Positions 37,401-46,419 of a stretch of 64,000 nucleotides of DNA are shown here, piece by piece. Location of the stretch: contig JANSWZ010000001.1 in the NCBI GenBank assembly GCA_024743215.1, positions 868,001-932,000 of the forward strand, read 5' to 3'. The notes below the pieces were generated by a model, which saw nothing but the letters and a program-made list of their open reading frames with translations, was not told where the DNA came from and made no database searches. Origin of the DNA: Alphaproteobacteria bacterium. Lineage in GTDB: Bacteria; Pseudomonadota; Alphaproteobacteria; Rhizobiales; GCA-2746425. Numbering within the stretch: the stretch's first letter is position 1; each line of letters begins with the position of its first letter. The position numbers were made by a program, and so were the translations under genes.

Positions 37401-38470
37401 GTCTGATCCTGTCTGAACAAAAGCGACGCATCGCCATAGGAATAAAAGCGATAGCCGGTTGCAATCGCATGGCGATAAGCAGCGCGCATGGTCTCAAGAC
37501 CAGAAAATGCAGACACCAGCATCATCAGGGTTGAGCGTGGCAAATGAAAATTTGTCATCAGACTATCGACGATCCTGAATTTATAGCCCGGCGTAATGAA
37601 GATATCTGTCGCTCCGTGGAAGGCAGACAAGGTTCCGTCCTCACTGGCAGCGCTTTCGAGCAACCGCAGACTGGTTGTTCCCACAGATACGATACGGCCT
37701 CCATTGCCGCGAGCCCTATTCAGGGTATCGGCGACCTCTTGCGACACTGTGCCGGTTTCAAAGTGCATTTTGTGGTCGGTGGTGTCGTCTGCCTTCACGG
37801 GCAAAAACGTTCCGGCCCCTACATGCAGAGTGACGAATTGTGTGGTGATTCCCTTGGCCGACAGACTGGCAAACAAGTCTTCGGTAAAATGAAGCCCAGC
37901 GGTGGGAGCTGCAACTGCGCCATCTTCGCGGGCATAGATTGTTTGGTAATCAGCCTTGTCGTGATTGTCTTCGGCACGTTTGGAGGCGATGTACGGTGGC
38001 AAAGGAATGTGCCCCACAGTGAACAAGGCGGCATCCAACTCTGCGGCATTCAAAGGGAATACGAGTTGAACCTCCCCGGCTTCCCCCTTTCTGGTGACCT
38101 CTGCGTGCAGTGACACACCGTCTTTTTCGAATACCAATCGATCCCCAATCTGGATCTTTTTTGCGGGTCGAATAAAGGCATCCCAAACGCTCCCACTGAT
38201 GCGCATATGCAAGGTTGCGGAGACTTTTGCGGGCGGAAATTCAGGCGAGCGTGGAAGACGTAATCCTTCGAGTTGGGCGGGAATGACCTTTGTATCGTTC
38301 AAAACCAGCACGTCGCCGGACTTCAGCCATGAGGCAAGATTGGACACTTGATCATCGATCAATGGTTCGTCGGGTCTGACAACCAACAAACGTGCAGAAT
38401 CGCGAGGATTTACCGGCCGCAAAGCGATGCAATCCTGAGGCAGTTCAAAATCAAATTCATCTACACGCAT
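37397..38470 (-). CDS. queA: S-adenosylmethionine:tRNA ribosyltransferase-isomerase
   Basis: QueA moves the ribosyl part of SAM onto preQ1 in tRNA to make epoxyqueuosine. The 357-residue protein begins with the typical [19 protein letters not shown] and contains [16 protein letters not shown] near residue 180, [10 protein letters not shown] and the closing [16 protein letters not shown]. It is directly upstream of and overlapping tgt; a terminator at 38489 separates it from the cyclophilin genes. Confidence 0.96.
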   Translation of the reverse strand: MRVDEFDFELPQDCIALRPVNPRDSARLLVVRPDEPLIDDQVSNLASWLKSGDVLVLNDTKVIPAQLEGLRLPRSPEFPPAKVSATLHMRISGSVWDAFIRPAKKIQIGDRLVFEKDGVSLHAEVTRKGEAGEVQLVFPLNAAELDAALFTVGHIPLPPYIASKRAEDNHDKADYQTIYAREDGAVAAPTAGLHFTEDLFASLSAKGITTQFVTLHVGAGTFLPVKADDTTDHKMHFETGTVSQEVADTLNRARGNGGRIVSVGTTSLRLLESAASEDGTLSAFHGATDIFITPGYKFRIVDSLMTNFHLPRSTLMMLVSAFSGLETMRAAYRHAIATGYRFYSYGDASLLFRQDQT

Positions 38471-38481
38471 AGTCTATCCCG

Positions 38482-38514
38482 ACAGAAAGCCCGCGCATTT
38501 GCAATGCGCGGGCC
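38482..38514 (-). terminator. Terminator between the cyclophilin unit and queA
   Basis: An 11-base-pair stem (GCCCGCGCATT/AATGCGCGGGC, arms 38489-38499 and 38503-38513) with a three-base loop is followed on the minus strand by TTTCTGTC. It lies 28 bases after the cyclophilin stop. Confidence 0.75.
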
Positions 38515-38541
38515 ATGAAACAATTCAGTTCGTTTGGGCTT

Positions 38542-39012
38542 TTAGGCCGCATCAGCCATTTTGGCAGTGGTGATCTGATCCGGATTGCGGACAGGCTCCC
38601 CGCGTGCAAAGGCATCTACATTGTCCATACCCGAAATAACCTTGCCCCAAGCTGTGTACTGGCCATCCAGGAATGTCGCATCAGCAAAACAGATGAAGAA
38701 CTGACTGTCAGCTGAGTTGGGGTTTTGGGCACGCGCCATTGAGCAGACGCCGCGCACATGAGACTCATCGTTGAATTCAGCATCCAGATGTTTGCCCGAA
38801 CCACCTGTTCCAGTACCAGTGGGATCGCCACCCTGCGCCATGAAATTGTCGATGACCCTGTGGAAAGGCGTTCCATCATAAAACCCGTCATTCACGAGTT
38901 CCTTGATGCGCGCGCAGTGATTTGGCGCAAGGTCCGGGCGCATTTCAATAATTACTTCGCCCTTGGTTGTGTCCAGGATGATTGTGTTCGCAGGATCATT
39001 GATTTCAGTCAT
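38542..39012 (-). CDS. ppiB: Cytosolic cyclophilin-type peptidyl-prolyl isomerase
   Basis: This 156-residue single-domain enzyme speeds cis-trans isomerisation of X-Pro bonds. It has no signal peptide. The active-site block FHRVIDNFMAQGGDPTGTGTGG holds the canonical Arg, Phe, Met and Gln, and NSADSQFFICFAD and FLDGQYTAWGKV follow. It starts 21 bases after the giant cyclophilin fusion gene and shares its transcript. Confidence 0.95.
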   Translation of the reverse strand: MTEINDPANTIILDTTKGEVIIEMRPDLAPNHCARIKELVNDGFYDGTPFHRVIDNFMAQGGDPTGTGTGGSGKHLDAEFNDESHVRGVCSMARAQNPNSADSQFFICFADATFLDGQYTAWGKVISGMDNVDAFARGEPVRNPDQITTAKMADAA

Positions 39013-39033
39013 GAAGGCATTCCTTGGTTAAAT

Positions 39034-42000
39034 TTATCGTTGAAAGAGTGGTATGTCAGCGGCAGAAGCTGCCGCTGCAGCATTGGCTTTAGCGCGCTTT
39101 TCCGATGAATCATTGTCAGCACGCGAACTGGCAAGATTTGCAGCGCTGAGAGTTGCCAACGCGTTTTCATGAGCAAGTTCTGCAGCTGATGCTTCCGATC
39201 TGGCGACAGTCTGTACACTCAAGGCTTCCCGCTTGTCAGACTGGGCTATTAACAAACGTTCCTGGGCAGCAGCAAGAGCTTGTGTGGCATTTTGTAAAGT
39301 TACTTCATCAGTTGCCGCAAGAGCTTCCAAATCTGCGACATCCTGTTGCGAAACCGCCAGCTCGGCAACAGCTCGGTCTGCGGCCTGGCTTGCATTTTGA
39401 TTGCTCTGCGCTGACACGACAGACTGCTGTTGACGCAATTCCACTTCCTGAAGGGCGGAACTCAAAGCCGCTTGCGCAACCTGTTTGGTGGCCTGTGCAG
39501 CTTTCGCATTTGCGGCCTCATCATTTGCATTGGCTACGGCCAGGACTTCGGCCTGCAGCGCTGCTGCCAGATTTGATGAGGCAAGGTCATGAGCTTCCTG
39601 TGTCGCCACGGCTATTGCTTCAGCCTGCTCCTCACGATTGTCAGCTTCGGCATCCGCCAGTTGCATTTCTGCCAGCGCAGTTTCTGAAGCGCTCAAAGCT
39701 GCTTCTGCCCGTTCCAGTGAAACATTTGCATTCTCAGCGACTTCAGCTGCAGATGCTGCAGCGCGGTCCTTTTCATCGGTTTCGGCGAGCGCCTGAGTCA
39801 GCTTATCTTCTGCCAAACTCAATTCATCATTCGCATCAACGACAATTTGGGTCGCCACCGCAACCTGCTGCAGAACAGTGTTTTCCAAAGACAGCGCGTC
39901 TGAGACAGTTCCAGCAGCTGTTTCAGCCTTGGAAACCGCCATGTCGAGGGCCAGTTGGGCTCCAACCAAAGCTGCTCCTGCTTCCTCCAAAACGGTGATA
40001 GCACTCTCTGCCTGTTGGGTGGACAACAGCAAATCAGCCTCTGAGCGTTCCACTGCAAGCCTGGCGGCATCCAGCACGTCGGTTTGCTGAGCAAGAGCTT
40101 CTTCAACATTGAGGAATTGGGAATTAGCGCGGCTTAACTCTGATTCTGCAGTTTGCAACTCAATGGTGAAACCCGAAACCCGCTCCCTATCGGCATCGCG
40201 TTGCAGCAGTGCTTCTGCTTCCGCAGCTTTTGCCTGCTCGGACAGCTCAATGGCGGTTGAAAGAGATTCTTGCTTTGCGGCCTCATTGGCAATGGCTGCA
40301 TTACGCAATTTCTCTGCCGTATCCCTGGTGACAGCGGCATCTGCCAAATCCAGTTGCAAAGCCTCCAGTTCCGATTGCAAGCCAGTCACGACGTTCTGGG
40401 CATTGTCCGAACTCGAAGCAACATCAATGGAAGCGCTCCGGATCTGGTTGGGATCAGCAAGCGAGGCTTCCAAATTGGCTTTCGCGCTTTGCAGATCATT
40501 CTGAGCCTCTTCCAGCAACAATGTAGCCCTATCCAGCGCTTCAGAGGCCAGCGTTTCATTGGATGTCGCTGTAGATGCCAGAGCCAGGGCTTCCCGCAAA
40601 TCATCATTTGCCGCTTCAAAACCTTGTCTGGCTAGTTGTTCTGCCTGCAGTGCCTCTTCCTTGGCTGCAGTAGCGGCAGTCTCTCCGTCGCGCGCGATCT
40701 TCAATGTTGCTTCCGCTTCCGCGACCCGCAAAATGGCGGTCTCGGCTCTGGACGATGCATTGATCAAAGTTTCGTTCCCGGCAATGAGGGCGGCATCGCT
40801 GGCATCCAGGGCTGCCTTGGAGTCATTGACCTCGGTGCGTGCTGCAGACAAGGCAGCATCGTCAGATGATACTTGAGTAGTGGCGCCCTCATATACTGAT
40901 TGCATGGCCTCTGCTGTGCTCGCCGCACTGGACAATTCGGACTCAATCTGAGAAACGGCAAGCTCTTCGGTCCTCTTTGCGGCAGATGCCTCTTCCAAGC
41001 GATCATCCGCAGCTTCCAAATCAGATCTAGCTGCATCTACAGCACTTTGTGCTGTTCCCAACCTGGCAACAGCCTGATCGTTGCCGCTGATTGCATCAGC
41101 GGCGCTCTGCTGAGCTGTCTCAGCAGCTTTCTGTGCCGTTTCGAGGGCCGCCGTGGCGAACTCGACCGCTGCGATGTATGGCGCCAGCAGATCTTCATTG
41201 TTGGCTGGGTTCAAAACGGCGGAATCAAAGTTGGTTCGGGCGGAATTTAATGTACCTTCAGCCGCAGCCACCACCTCGTTAGCTGCCTCACTTGAAGCAA
41301 CCGCTACATTCATTGCTGCGCTGGTCTGCTCGACAATTGCGCGCGCTTCATCAGAAGCTGCCATTGCTGCTTCAAGTTGAAGCTGTATCTCAGCTTTTGC
41401 AGCCGACGCTGACGCAAACACATCGGACGCTTGCGTCAATCTTGCCTGTAATGCGACACGTTGAGCCTCGAATTCCCGGACCGTTTCCCGAGCCGCGATA
41501 TTCTCTGCTTCTGCCTGACGCTCAGCATCGCGCGCCGCGTCCAACGCCAGTTCGGCAACGATCAGATCAGCGTTGGCGGTTTCAACGCGCTCCGTGTTTT
41601 GTTGAATCGCGACCTGATTGTCTTCTACAGCAGCAAGGGCAGCTTCATAAGCTGACTGGGCTTGTTCGGAGTTCTGTTTAATCAGTGCCAGCTCTTCCGC
41701 ATCACGGCTGCTTCTCAGGATCGCGGCCTGTTCAGCAGTCGAAGTGGTTGCCACCAACTGTTCAGCATCGGCCAAAACGGCCTCAGCCTGACCTGTGGCC
41801 TCACGCGCCGCCTGGCTACCATTCACGGCAGCTTCCCGTTCGCTGGTCGCCTCCGAAGAAGCTTCTTGTGCATTCGTCAAATTGATCTCGGCATCCGCAA
41901 CGCCACTTTCGGCAGCCGTAACGAGTTGGGCAGCATCTGCAGCCTGACGATCTTTTTCAGAAAGCTGAGAACGGATTTCTTCAAGTGCTTGCAGCGCCTC

Positions 42001-44043
42001 ATCGGCCGTTCTTTGCGCTGCTGCCAAAGTCGCTTGCTTGGATTCGACTTGAATGCTGATGATGTTTTCGATCGATGTGGAGGCAACCAGTTCATCGGAA
42101 GCGCTGATCAATTGCGCTTTAGCGGCATCCAGGTTGTTCTCAGCATCTGACAATGTCGTGGCAGCAGCCTCTTTGGCTGCAAGTGCATCCGAGACCCGGT
42201 CTTCTCTGGTGCTCAGGCCCGCTTCAGATTGCGCAAGTGTCGCTTGCGCTGCCTCAAACTGCTGCTCCTTCTCTTCAACATTGCTCACGGCAGCTTCAAA
42301 CCGAGCCGTAGCTGCATCAAACTGTTCTTGTGCATTTCGCGCAGTTTCCTGGGCGGACAAAAGCGTCTCCGCTGCGGTGGCTGCGCGCTGTGAAGAGTCA
42401 GCCTCTGCCTGAGTTGCCACTTGTTCGGCCTCAAGCGCAGCTGCGACATCTGCTTGCGCGCTAAGAACCTGATTGTCCGCCTCATTTTGTTCATCAACAG
42501 CTTTGTTTTTAGCCTCTATTGCCTCGGCCAGAGCCGATTGGGCCAAGGCCAATTGCTGTTCAGCATCTGCCAAGGCACGCTTGGCATCACCGGCCACTGC
42601 AGTTGCTTGTTCAGCCGGGCCTTTAACGGCACTGGCATCAGAAAGATCGGCCTGCAATGCTTCCTGTGCTGTCGCGAATATCCGCTCTGCATCAGCAACG
42701 GCTTGCGTGTCTTGTGCCACCCTTGCCTCAGCTTGCTGCAAACGCACAGCAACGGCGGCGCGTTCTGTGCTTGCTGATTGAAAGGCCTGCTGGGCCTCTT
42801 GGAGCTTAATGTTATCCAGCACTTGGCGCGCAGAGGCGACGGATGCCATGGCCTCTTCCAACGCAACAGATGCCTGTTCAGACTGGCTGGTCGCAGCATC
42901 CGACACCTGAGTGGCATCCAAGACCGCGTTTTCCGCAGCTTCCGCGACGGCTTGAGCCGCCTCCAGAGTTGCTTCAGCCTCAGCTTGTTCAGCGGCCGTT
43001 TGCACCGCACTGTTTGACAGTTCTGCCAATTGAGTTTCAGCCGCTCGAAGTCTGGCCTGCGCGCGCGCCAGGCGATCACGCGTAAGGCCAAGGGCGGCCT
43101 GTGCCCGGCTCAGGGTCGTTTGAGTATCCTGAACTGCAAAAAGGGCTTCTTCTTCTGCTGCAGTTTTTACCGCGACCTCATCATCGGCCAGTTCTGCTGT
43201 CAGGCGGGTTTCGTCAGCATACAGGGAAGCCGCTTCGGCTTCTTGCGCAGCAATAACGGCTGCTGCAGCCCTGTTCTCGGCTAAACTTGCTGCTGCGTTT
43301 GCCGCGGCATTGGTTGCAATCGCAAACAAGCGTCGGTCTTCAACGTCTCCCGCAATGCGCAGGGCTACCATCTTGTCGGGGTTTCGAACCAGCCCATTAT
43401 CTGGCTTCGTGCCGGTCTTCAATCGGTCAATCTGGTCCAGTCCGCTGGTTACCTGCCCGATAATTGTATGCTCGCCCTCGAGCCATGGCGCATCACCGAG
43501 CAAAATGAAGAACTGTGAATTTGCGCTGTCCGGGTCTTCGCCACGCGCCATGCCGACCGTGCCGCGGAGAAACCGTTCTTCGCTGAACTCAGCTTCCAAA
43601 TCGGGCAAATCCGAGCCCCCCATACCAGAACCGGTCGGGTCACCTGTTTGCGCAACGAAACCACTGATCACGCGGTGAAAGGACAGCCCATCGTAAAAGT
43701 CCTGACGAATGAGCTGCTTGATGCGCTCTATATGCTCTGGCGCAAGATCCGGCCGTAAATCAATGGTCACCAGACTGCCTTCCAGCTCGATGACAATGCG
43801 GTTTTTCAGATCAACAGTTGCGACAATCTCCGCCTTTTCCGGCAGATCAACATTGTTTGTAGGTCTTGTCGGGTTTGTGAAATCGGTCTGAGGTGCTCCG
43901 ACTTGCGGAAGCGGTGGAATTGGCCGCGGCACTGGCGGAATTTTGGGAGCTACATCCTGCGCAACACCTGGAAACGCAAGCAAGAGACTGAGCAACAGCC
44001 CACAATATATTCTCAACCAAGGACTTTTCATATTCTTTGGCAT
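39034..44043 (-). CDS. Giant exported cyclophilin fused to a 1,420-residue coiled coil
   Basis: The 1,669-residue product begins with a Sec signal peptide (hydrophobic core 16-26, probable cleavage after GVAQ), then a proline-rich stretch (APKIPPVPRPIPPLPQVG). A complete cyclophilin domain occupies about 73-232, with FHRVISGFVAQTGDPTG, NSQFFILLGDAPWL and GEHTIIGQV. From about 241 to 1660 the chain is rich in Ala, Glu, Gln, Asp and Ser, almost without proline, glycine or aromatic residues, in heptad-like patterns. Prolines occur only near 477, 947, 956 and 1199 and at the end (DIPLFQR). The catalytic Met is Val here. The ATG at 44043 overlaps the coaD stop (TGATG); ATG 44031 is an alternative. 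At this locus relatives are expected to carry a cyclophilin of about 190 residues. The role of the coil (scaffold, periplasmic spacer, wall tether) is unknown. Confidence 0.85.
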   Translation of the reverse strand: MPKNMKSPWLRIYCGLLLSLLLAFPGVAQDVAPKIPPVPRPIPPLPQVGAPQTDFTNPTRPTNNVDLPEKAEIVATVDLKNRIVIELEGSLVTIDLRPDLAPEHIERIKQLIRQDFYDGLSFHRVISGFVAQTGDPTGSGMGGSDLPDLEAEFSEERFLRGTVGMARGEDPDSANSQFFILLGDAPWLEGEHTIIGQVTSGLDQIDRLKTGTKPDNGLVRNPDKMVALRIAGDVEDRRLFAIATNAAANAAASLAENRAAAAVIAAQEAEAASLYADETRLTAELADDEVAVKTAAEEEALFAVQDTQTTLSRAQAALGLTRDRLARAQARLRAAETQLAELSNSAVQTAAEQAEAEATLEAAQAVAEAAENAVLDATQVSDAATSQSEQASVALEEAMASVASARQVLDNIKLQEAQQAFQSASTERAAVAVRLQQAEARVAQDTQAVADAERIFATAQEALQADLSDASAVKGPAEQATAVAGDAKRALADAEQQLALAQSALAEAIEAKNKAVDEQNEADNQVLSAQADVAAALEAEQVATQAEADSSQRAATAAETLLSAQETARNAQEQFDAATARFEAAVSNVEEKEQQFEAAQATLAQSEAGLSTREDRVSDALAAKEAAATTLSDAENNLDAAKAQLISASDELVASTSIENIISIQVESKQATLAAAQRTADEALQALEEIRSQLSEKDRQAADAAQLVTAAESGVADAEINLTNAQEASSEATSEREAAVNGSQAAREATGQAEAVLADAEQLVATTSTAEQAAILRSSRDAEELALIKQNSEQAQSAYEAALAAVEDNQVAIQQNTERVETANADLIVAELALDAARDAERQAEAENIAARETVREFEAQRVALQARLTQASDVFASASAAKAEIQLQLEAAMAASDEARAIVEQTSAAMNVAVASSEAANEVVAAAEGTLNSARTNFDSAVLNPANNEDLLAPYIAAVEFATAALETAQKAAETAQQSAADAISGNDQAVARLGTAQSAVDAARSDLEAADDRLEEASAAKRTEELAVSQIESELSSAASTAEAMQSVYEGATTQVSSDDAALSAARTEVNDSKAALDASDAALIAGNETLINASSRAETAILRVAEAEATLKIARDGETAATAAKEEALQAEQLARQGFEAANDDLREALALASTATSNETLASEALDRATLLLEEAQNDLQSAKANLEASLADPNQIRSASIDVASSSDNAQNVVTGLQSELEALQLDLADAAVTRDTAEKLRNAAIANEAAKQESLSTAIELSEQAKAAEAEALLQRDADRERVSGFTIELQTAESELSRANSQFLNVEEALAQQTDVLDAARLAVERSEADLLLSTQQAESAITVLEEAGAALVGAQLALDMAVSKAETAAGTVSDALSLENTVLQQVAVATQIVVDANDELSLAEDKLTQALAETDEKDRAAASAAEVAENANVSLERAEAALSASETALAEMQLADAEADNREEQAEAIAVATQEAHDLASSNLAAALQAEVLAVANANDEAANAKAAQATKQVAQAALSSALQEVELRQQQSVVSAQSNQNASQAADRAVAELAVSQQDVADLEALAATDEVTLQNATQALAAAQERLLIAQSDKREALSVQTVARSEASAAELAHENALATLSAANLASSRADNDSSEKRAKANAAAAASAADIPLFQR

Positions 44044-44543
44044 CAACTCTGAAATTTCCGAGACAGGGCATCGGCGACATGTTTCGGCACAAAGCTTGAT
44101 ACATCACCTTTCATGCCCGCGATCTGGCGGACAAGCGTGGCAGTAATTGGGCGAACCGCGGGGCTGGCGGGCAGGAAAACAGTCCCAACCTGAGGCATCA
44201 TCGCACCATTCATGCCGCAAAGCTGCATCTCATAATCAAGATCAGTGCCGTCGCGAAGTCCCCGCACCATGAATTGTGCATCACTATCTTTCGCAGCATC
44301 AACGCTAAGGCCAGAAAAGCCGACAATAGACACCCGCGATTGTTCGGCTGCAAACTCAGACTGCTCGATTGCCCCGGCAATCAGAGACCGTCGCTCTTCG
44401 AAGGAAAAGAGTGGCTCCTTACCCGCATGAATTCCAATAGCGACAACTACGCGGTCAGCCAGATTCAATGCCTGCCTCAAAACATCCAAATGTCCGTTTG
44501 TGACAGGATCGAAAGACCCCGGATAAAGAACTGTTCTGCTCAT
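44043..44543 (-). CDS. coaD: Phosphopantetheine adenylyltransferase
   Basis: CoaD makes dephospho-CoA from 4'-phosphopantetheine and ATP, the penultimate step of coenzyme A synthesis. The 166-residue protein shows the nucleotidyltransferase motif [16 protein letters not shown] at the N-terminus, [20 protein letters not shown] in the middle and the segment around VSSFVPKHV at the end. It is the first gene of the coaD-cyclophilin-cyclophilin unit. Confidence 0.97.
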   Translation of the reverse strand: MSRTVLYPGSFDPVTNGHLDVLRQALNLADRVVVAIGIHAGKEPLFSFEERRSLIAGAIEQSEFAAEQSRVSIVGFSGLSVDAAKDSDAQFMVRGLRDGTDLDYEMQLCGMNGAMMPQVGTVFLPASPAVRPITATLVRQIAGMKGDVSSFVPKHVADALSRKFQS

Positions 44544-44593
44544 TTCTGTTTTCCGATCAGGCTGGCATCAATCGAGACGCAAAATTTGCAAAG

Positions 44594-45217
44594 TCAGGCG
44601 CGCTTCTGGAGCGCAATCCAGACGCCACCTGAAATCAACAAGGTTCCACTTACACGTTCCAGAAGGCGAATGCGAGCCGCTGTTAACAACCGACCGGCCC
44701 GGCCGGCCAAAATTGCATACGCGCCGTCCAGCAGAGTTGCGACAGCCATGAACGTGCAGCCCAAAATTAATGTCTGACTGACCGCATCGCGCGTCGGGTC
44801 GATGAATTGCGGGATGAAAACGCCAAAGAAGAAAAGGCTTTTAGGATTGGTCAAGACAACCAGAAAACCTTGCAAGAACATGCGATTGAATGTGGTTTTC
44901 TCATGCGCTGATTCAACCTGTCCGAGGCTTTTTTTGCTGCGCCAGAGGGAAATGCCAAGCCAGATGAGGTAAGCGGCACCAATCAGCTTTATCCAGACAA
45001 ACGCCTCACCGACAAACGCAATCACTGCAGACAGGCCAAAGGCCAATACGAGTATTGTCAGAGCAAGCCCCAATTGCGTCCCTGCGACGTTTGCCAGCCC
45101 TGCCCAAGCACCGCTTCTCATGCTGTTTGCAATAATAACAGTCACGGTTGGTCCGGGAACGATAACCACGGCAATGCACGCAGCCACGAAAGTGAGATAA
45201 AGATTTCCGTCAATCAT
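44594..45217 (-). CDS. LysE/RhtB-family amino-acid exporter
   Basis: The 207-residue inner-membrane protein has six hydrophobic helices. The family signature is seen in VIVPGPTVTVIIANSMRSGAWAG near residue 20 and in FLVVLTNPKSLFFFGVFIPQFI near 115. Family members export lysine, homoserine, threonine or related compounds; the substrate is not predictable. It lies between coaD and a small divergent gene. Confidence 0.9.
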   Translation of the reverse strand: MIDGNLYLTFVAACIAVVIVPGPTVTVIIANSMRSGAWAGLANVAGTQLGLALTILVLAFGLSAVIAFVGEAFVWIKLIGAAYLIWLGISLWRSKKSLGQVESAHEKTTFNRMFLQGFLVVLTNPKSLFFFGVFIPQFIDPTRDAVSQTLILGCTFMAVATLLDGAYAILAGRAGRLLTAARIRLLERVSGTLLISGGVWIALQKRA

Positions 45218-45421
45218 ACGCCCGCCAGAATTGCCAAATTATCGCCTCGGCAAAGTTTCTAACAAATACTGAACCAAATGGACATGACCTGCGCAACATT
45301 TGAACCTGATTTTTCGACGTCCGTTGTTTACATCCAGATTCAATTGGCCAAAGATCTTAAGACAAAACTAACCATAAACCGGCTAAAAACGGGAGAATTG
45401 GCTTCTACACAGGCATTCCGC

Positions 45422-45631
45422 ATGAACCGTTCTCCAAATGGACTTTCCACCAAGGACCCGTTTTTCGAACGGATGATGGATGAACGTATTGCCACATTGC
45501 GGGCCTTCCTGAGAATGACGACCGAAAAATATCAGGTTCCAGAAGCACAGGCCTCTCCCGATTCTGACGTTGAGACTGATCAACGCCTTCCAGCCGCCAG
45601 TAATGTCATTGAGTTACGTCGCAAAAGCTGA
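45422..45631 (+). CDS. Small hypothetical protein
   Basis: This 69-residue frame reads MNRSPNGLSTKDPFFERMMD at the start, followed by a likely amphipathic helix (ERIATLRAFLRMTTEKYQ) and a polar tail ending in ELRRKS. I do not recognise a family. The frame is open back to 45278, but the upstream part has no coding look. The ribosome site is weak. It precedes the padR operon by 180 bases. Confidence 0.45.
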   Translation: MNRSPNGLSTKDPFFERMMDERIATLRAFLRMTTEKYQVPEAQASPDSDVETDQRLPAASNVIELRRKS

Positions 45632-45704
45632 GCAACCAAACTGCTTTCCAAATCTGCATGACTTGCCCGCATGTTTTTCGCTGAAAAATTCATGCTGACA
45701 AAAC

Positions 45705-45733
45705 TTGACGTATATGTCTGTTAGGAATATGTG
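45705..45733 (+). promoter_or_regulatory. Promoter of the padR-RND operon
   Basis: TTGACG (45705-45710) and TATGTG (45728-45733) are separated by 17 bases. Transcription would begin near 45740, inside the palindrome that follows. Confidence 0.65.
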
Positions 45734-45737
45734 TGTC

Positions 45738-45790
45738 GAGAATATATCGAAATGATATATGCTCGCCAAGCATATGATCATCCTGGCGAG
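45738..45790 (+). promoter_or_regulatory. Candidate PadR operator and leader hairpin
   Basis: GAG-N-ATATATC-N5-GATATAT-N-CTC at 45738-45764 is a 27-base inverted repeat with one unpaired position per arm, sitting on the predicted start of transcription. A second, overlapping repeat, CTCGCCA (45762-45768) with TGGCGAG (45784-45790), could fold in the leader RNA. The first is well placed for autorepression by PadR. Confidence 0.6.
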
Positions 45791-45813
45791 ATCTCCTTTT
45801 TGAACGGCTTGTC

Positions 45814-46419
45814 ATGAACGTAAGAACGCTTTGCCTTGGTATTCTCAACTTTGAAGATGCGACTGGATATGAAATCCGGAAAATGTCGATTGATGGCAAG
45901 TACAGTCATTTCGTCGACGCCAGCTACGGCTCCATCTATCCAGCGCTTAACAAGCTGGAGACCGAAGGAATGGTGACGTGCCGGGAAGAAACCCAGCAAG
46001 GCAAGCCAGCGCGCAAGATCTATTCGATTACTGCTGTTGGCCGAGAAGAGTTGATCAAGTCTCTTCAAGAACCACCCGCGCCCGATGTTTTCAGGTCTGA
46101 ATTCCTGATGATTGCAATTTCGGCCGAAATGTTACCGCGGGAGGCCGTCACCAGAGCAATTGACACCCATAAGGAGCAATTGCAGCAGGAACTGGCGATG
46201 ATCGAACAGATTAAGACGAATAGTGTTCATCCCAGTTTCCAATGGGCTGCTCGCTACGGGATGCACTGCATGTCCCAATCCCTGAAATTTTTAGAAGAAA
46301 CCCGCGCAGAACTGGAAGCCTGTGCGGGCACGAGAAGAAACGCCGGATCAGAGCCGGCAGACCAAAATCACGATGCCGACCCCCTCCCCCAATCGGCACA
46401 TCTGACAGGAGCCCAGTAA
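45814..46419 (+). CDS. PadR-family transcriptional regulator
   Basis: The 201-residue regulator has an N-terminal winged helix (residues 1-75; DATGYEIRKMSIDGKY, then YGSIYPALNKLETEGMVTCR and the wing KPARKIYSITAVGREEL). A helical dimerisation domain follows, with a hydrophilic tail from about 175. It is the first gene of an operon with an RND adaptor and pump, and its stop overlaps the adaptor start by one base (TAATG). It most likely represses this operon until a pump substrate binds. The ligand is unknown. Confidence 0.9.
   Translation: MNVRTLCLGILNFEDATGYEIRKMSIDGKYSHFVDASYGSIYPALNKLETEGMVTCREETQQGKPARKIYSITAVGREELIKSLQEPPAPDVFRSEFLMIAISAEMLPREAVTRAIDTHKEQLQQELAMIEQIKTNSVHPSFQWAARYGMHCMSQSLKFLEETRAELEACAGTRRNAGSEPADQNHDADPLPQSAHLTGAQ

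Noticed and set aside
39153-43091. Many long frames on both strands within the giant coil gene
   Set aside because: They are shadows produced by the repetitive Ala/Glu codon composition; only the minus-strand frame has a signal peptide and a cyclophilin domain.
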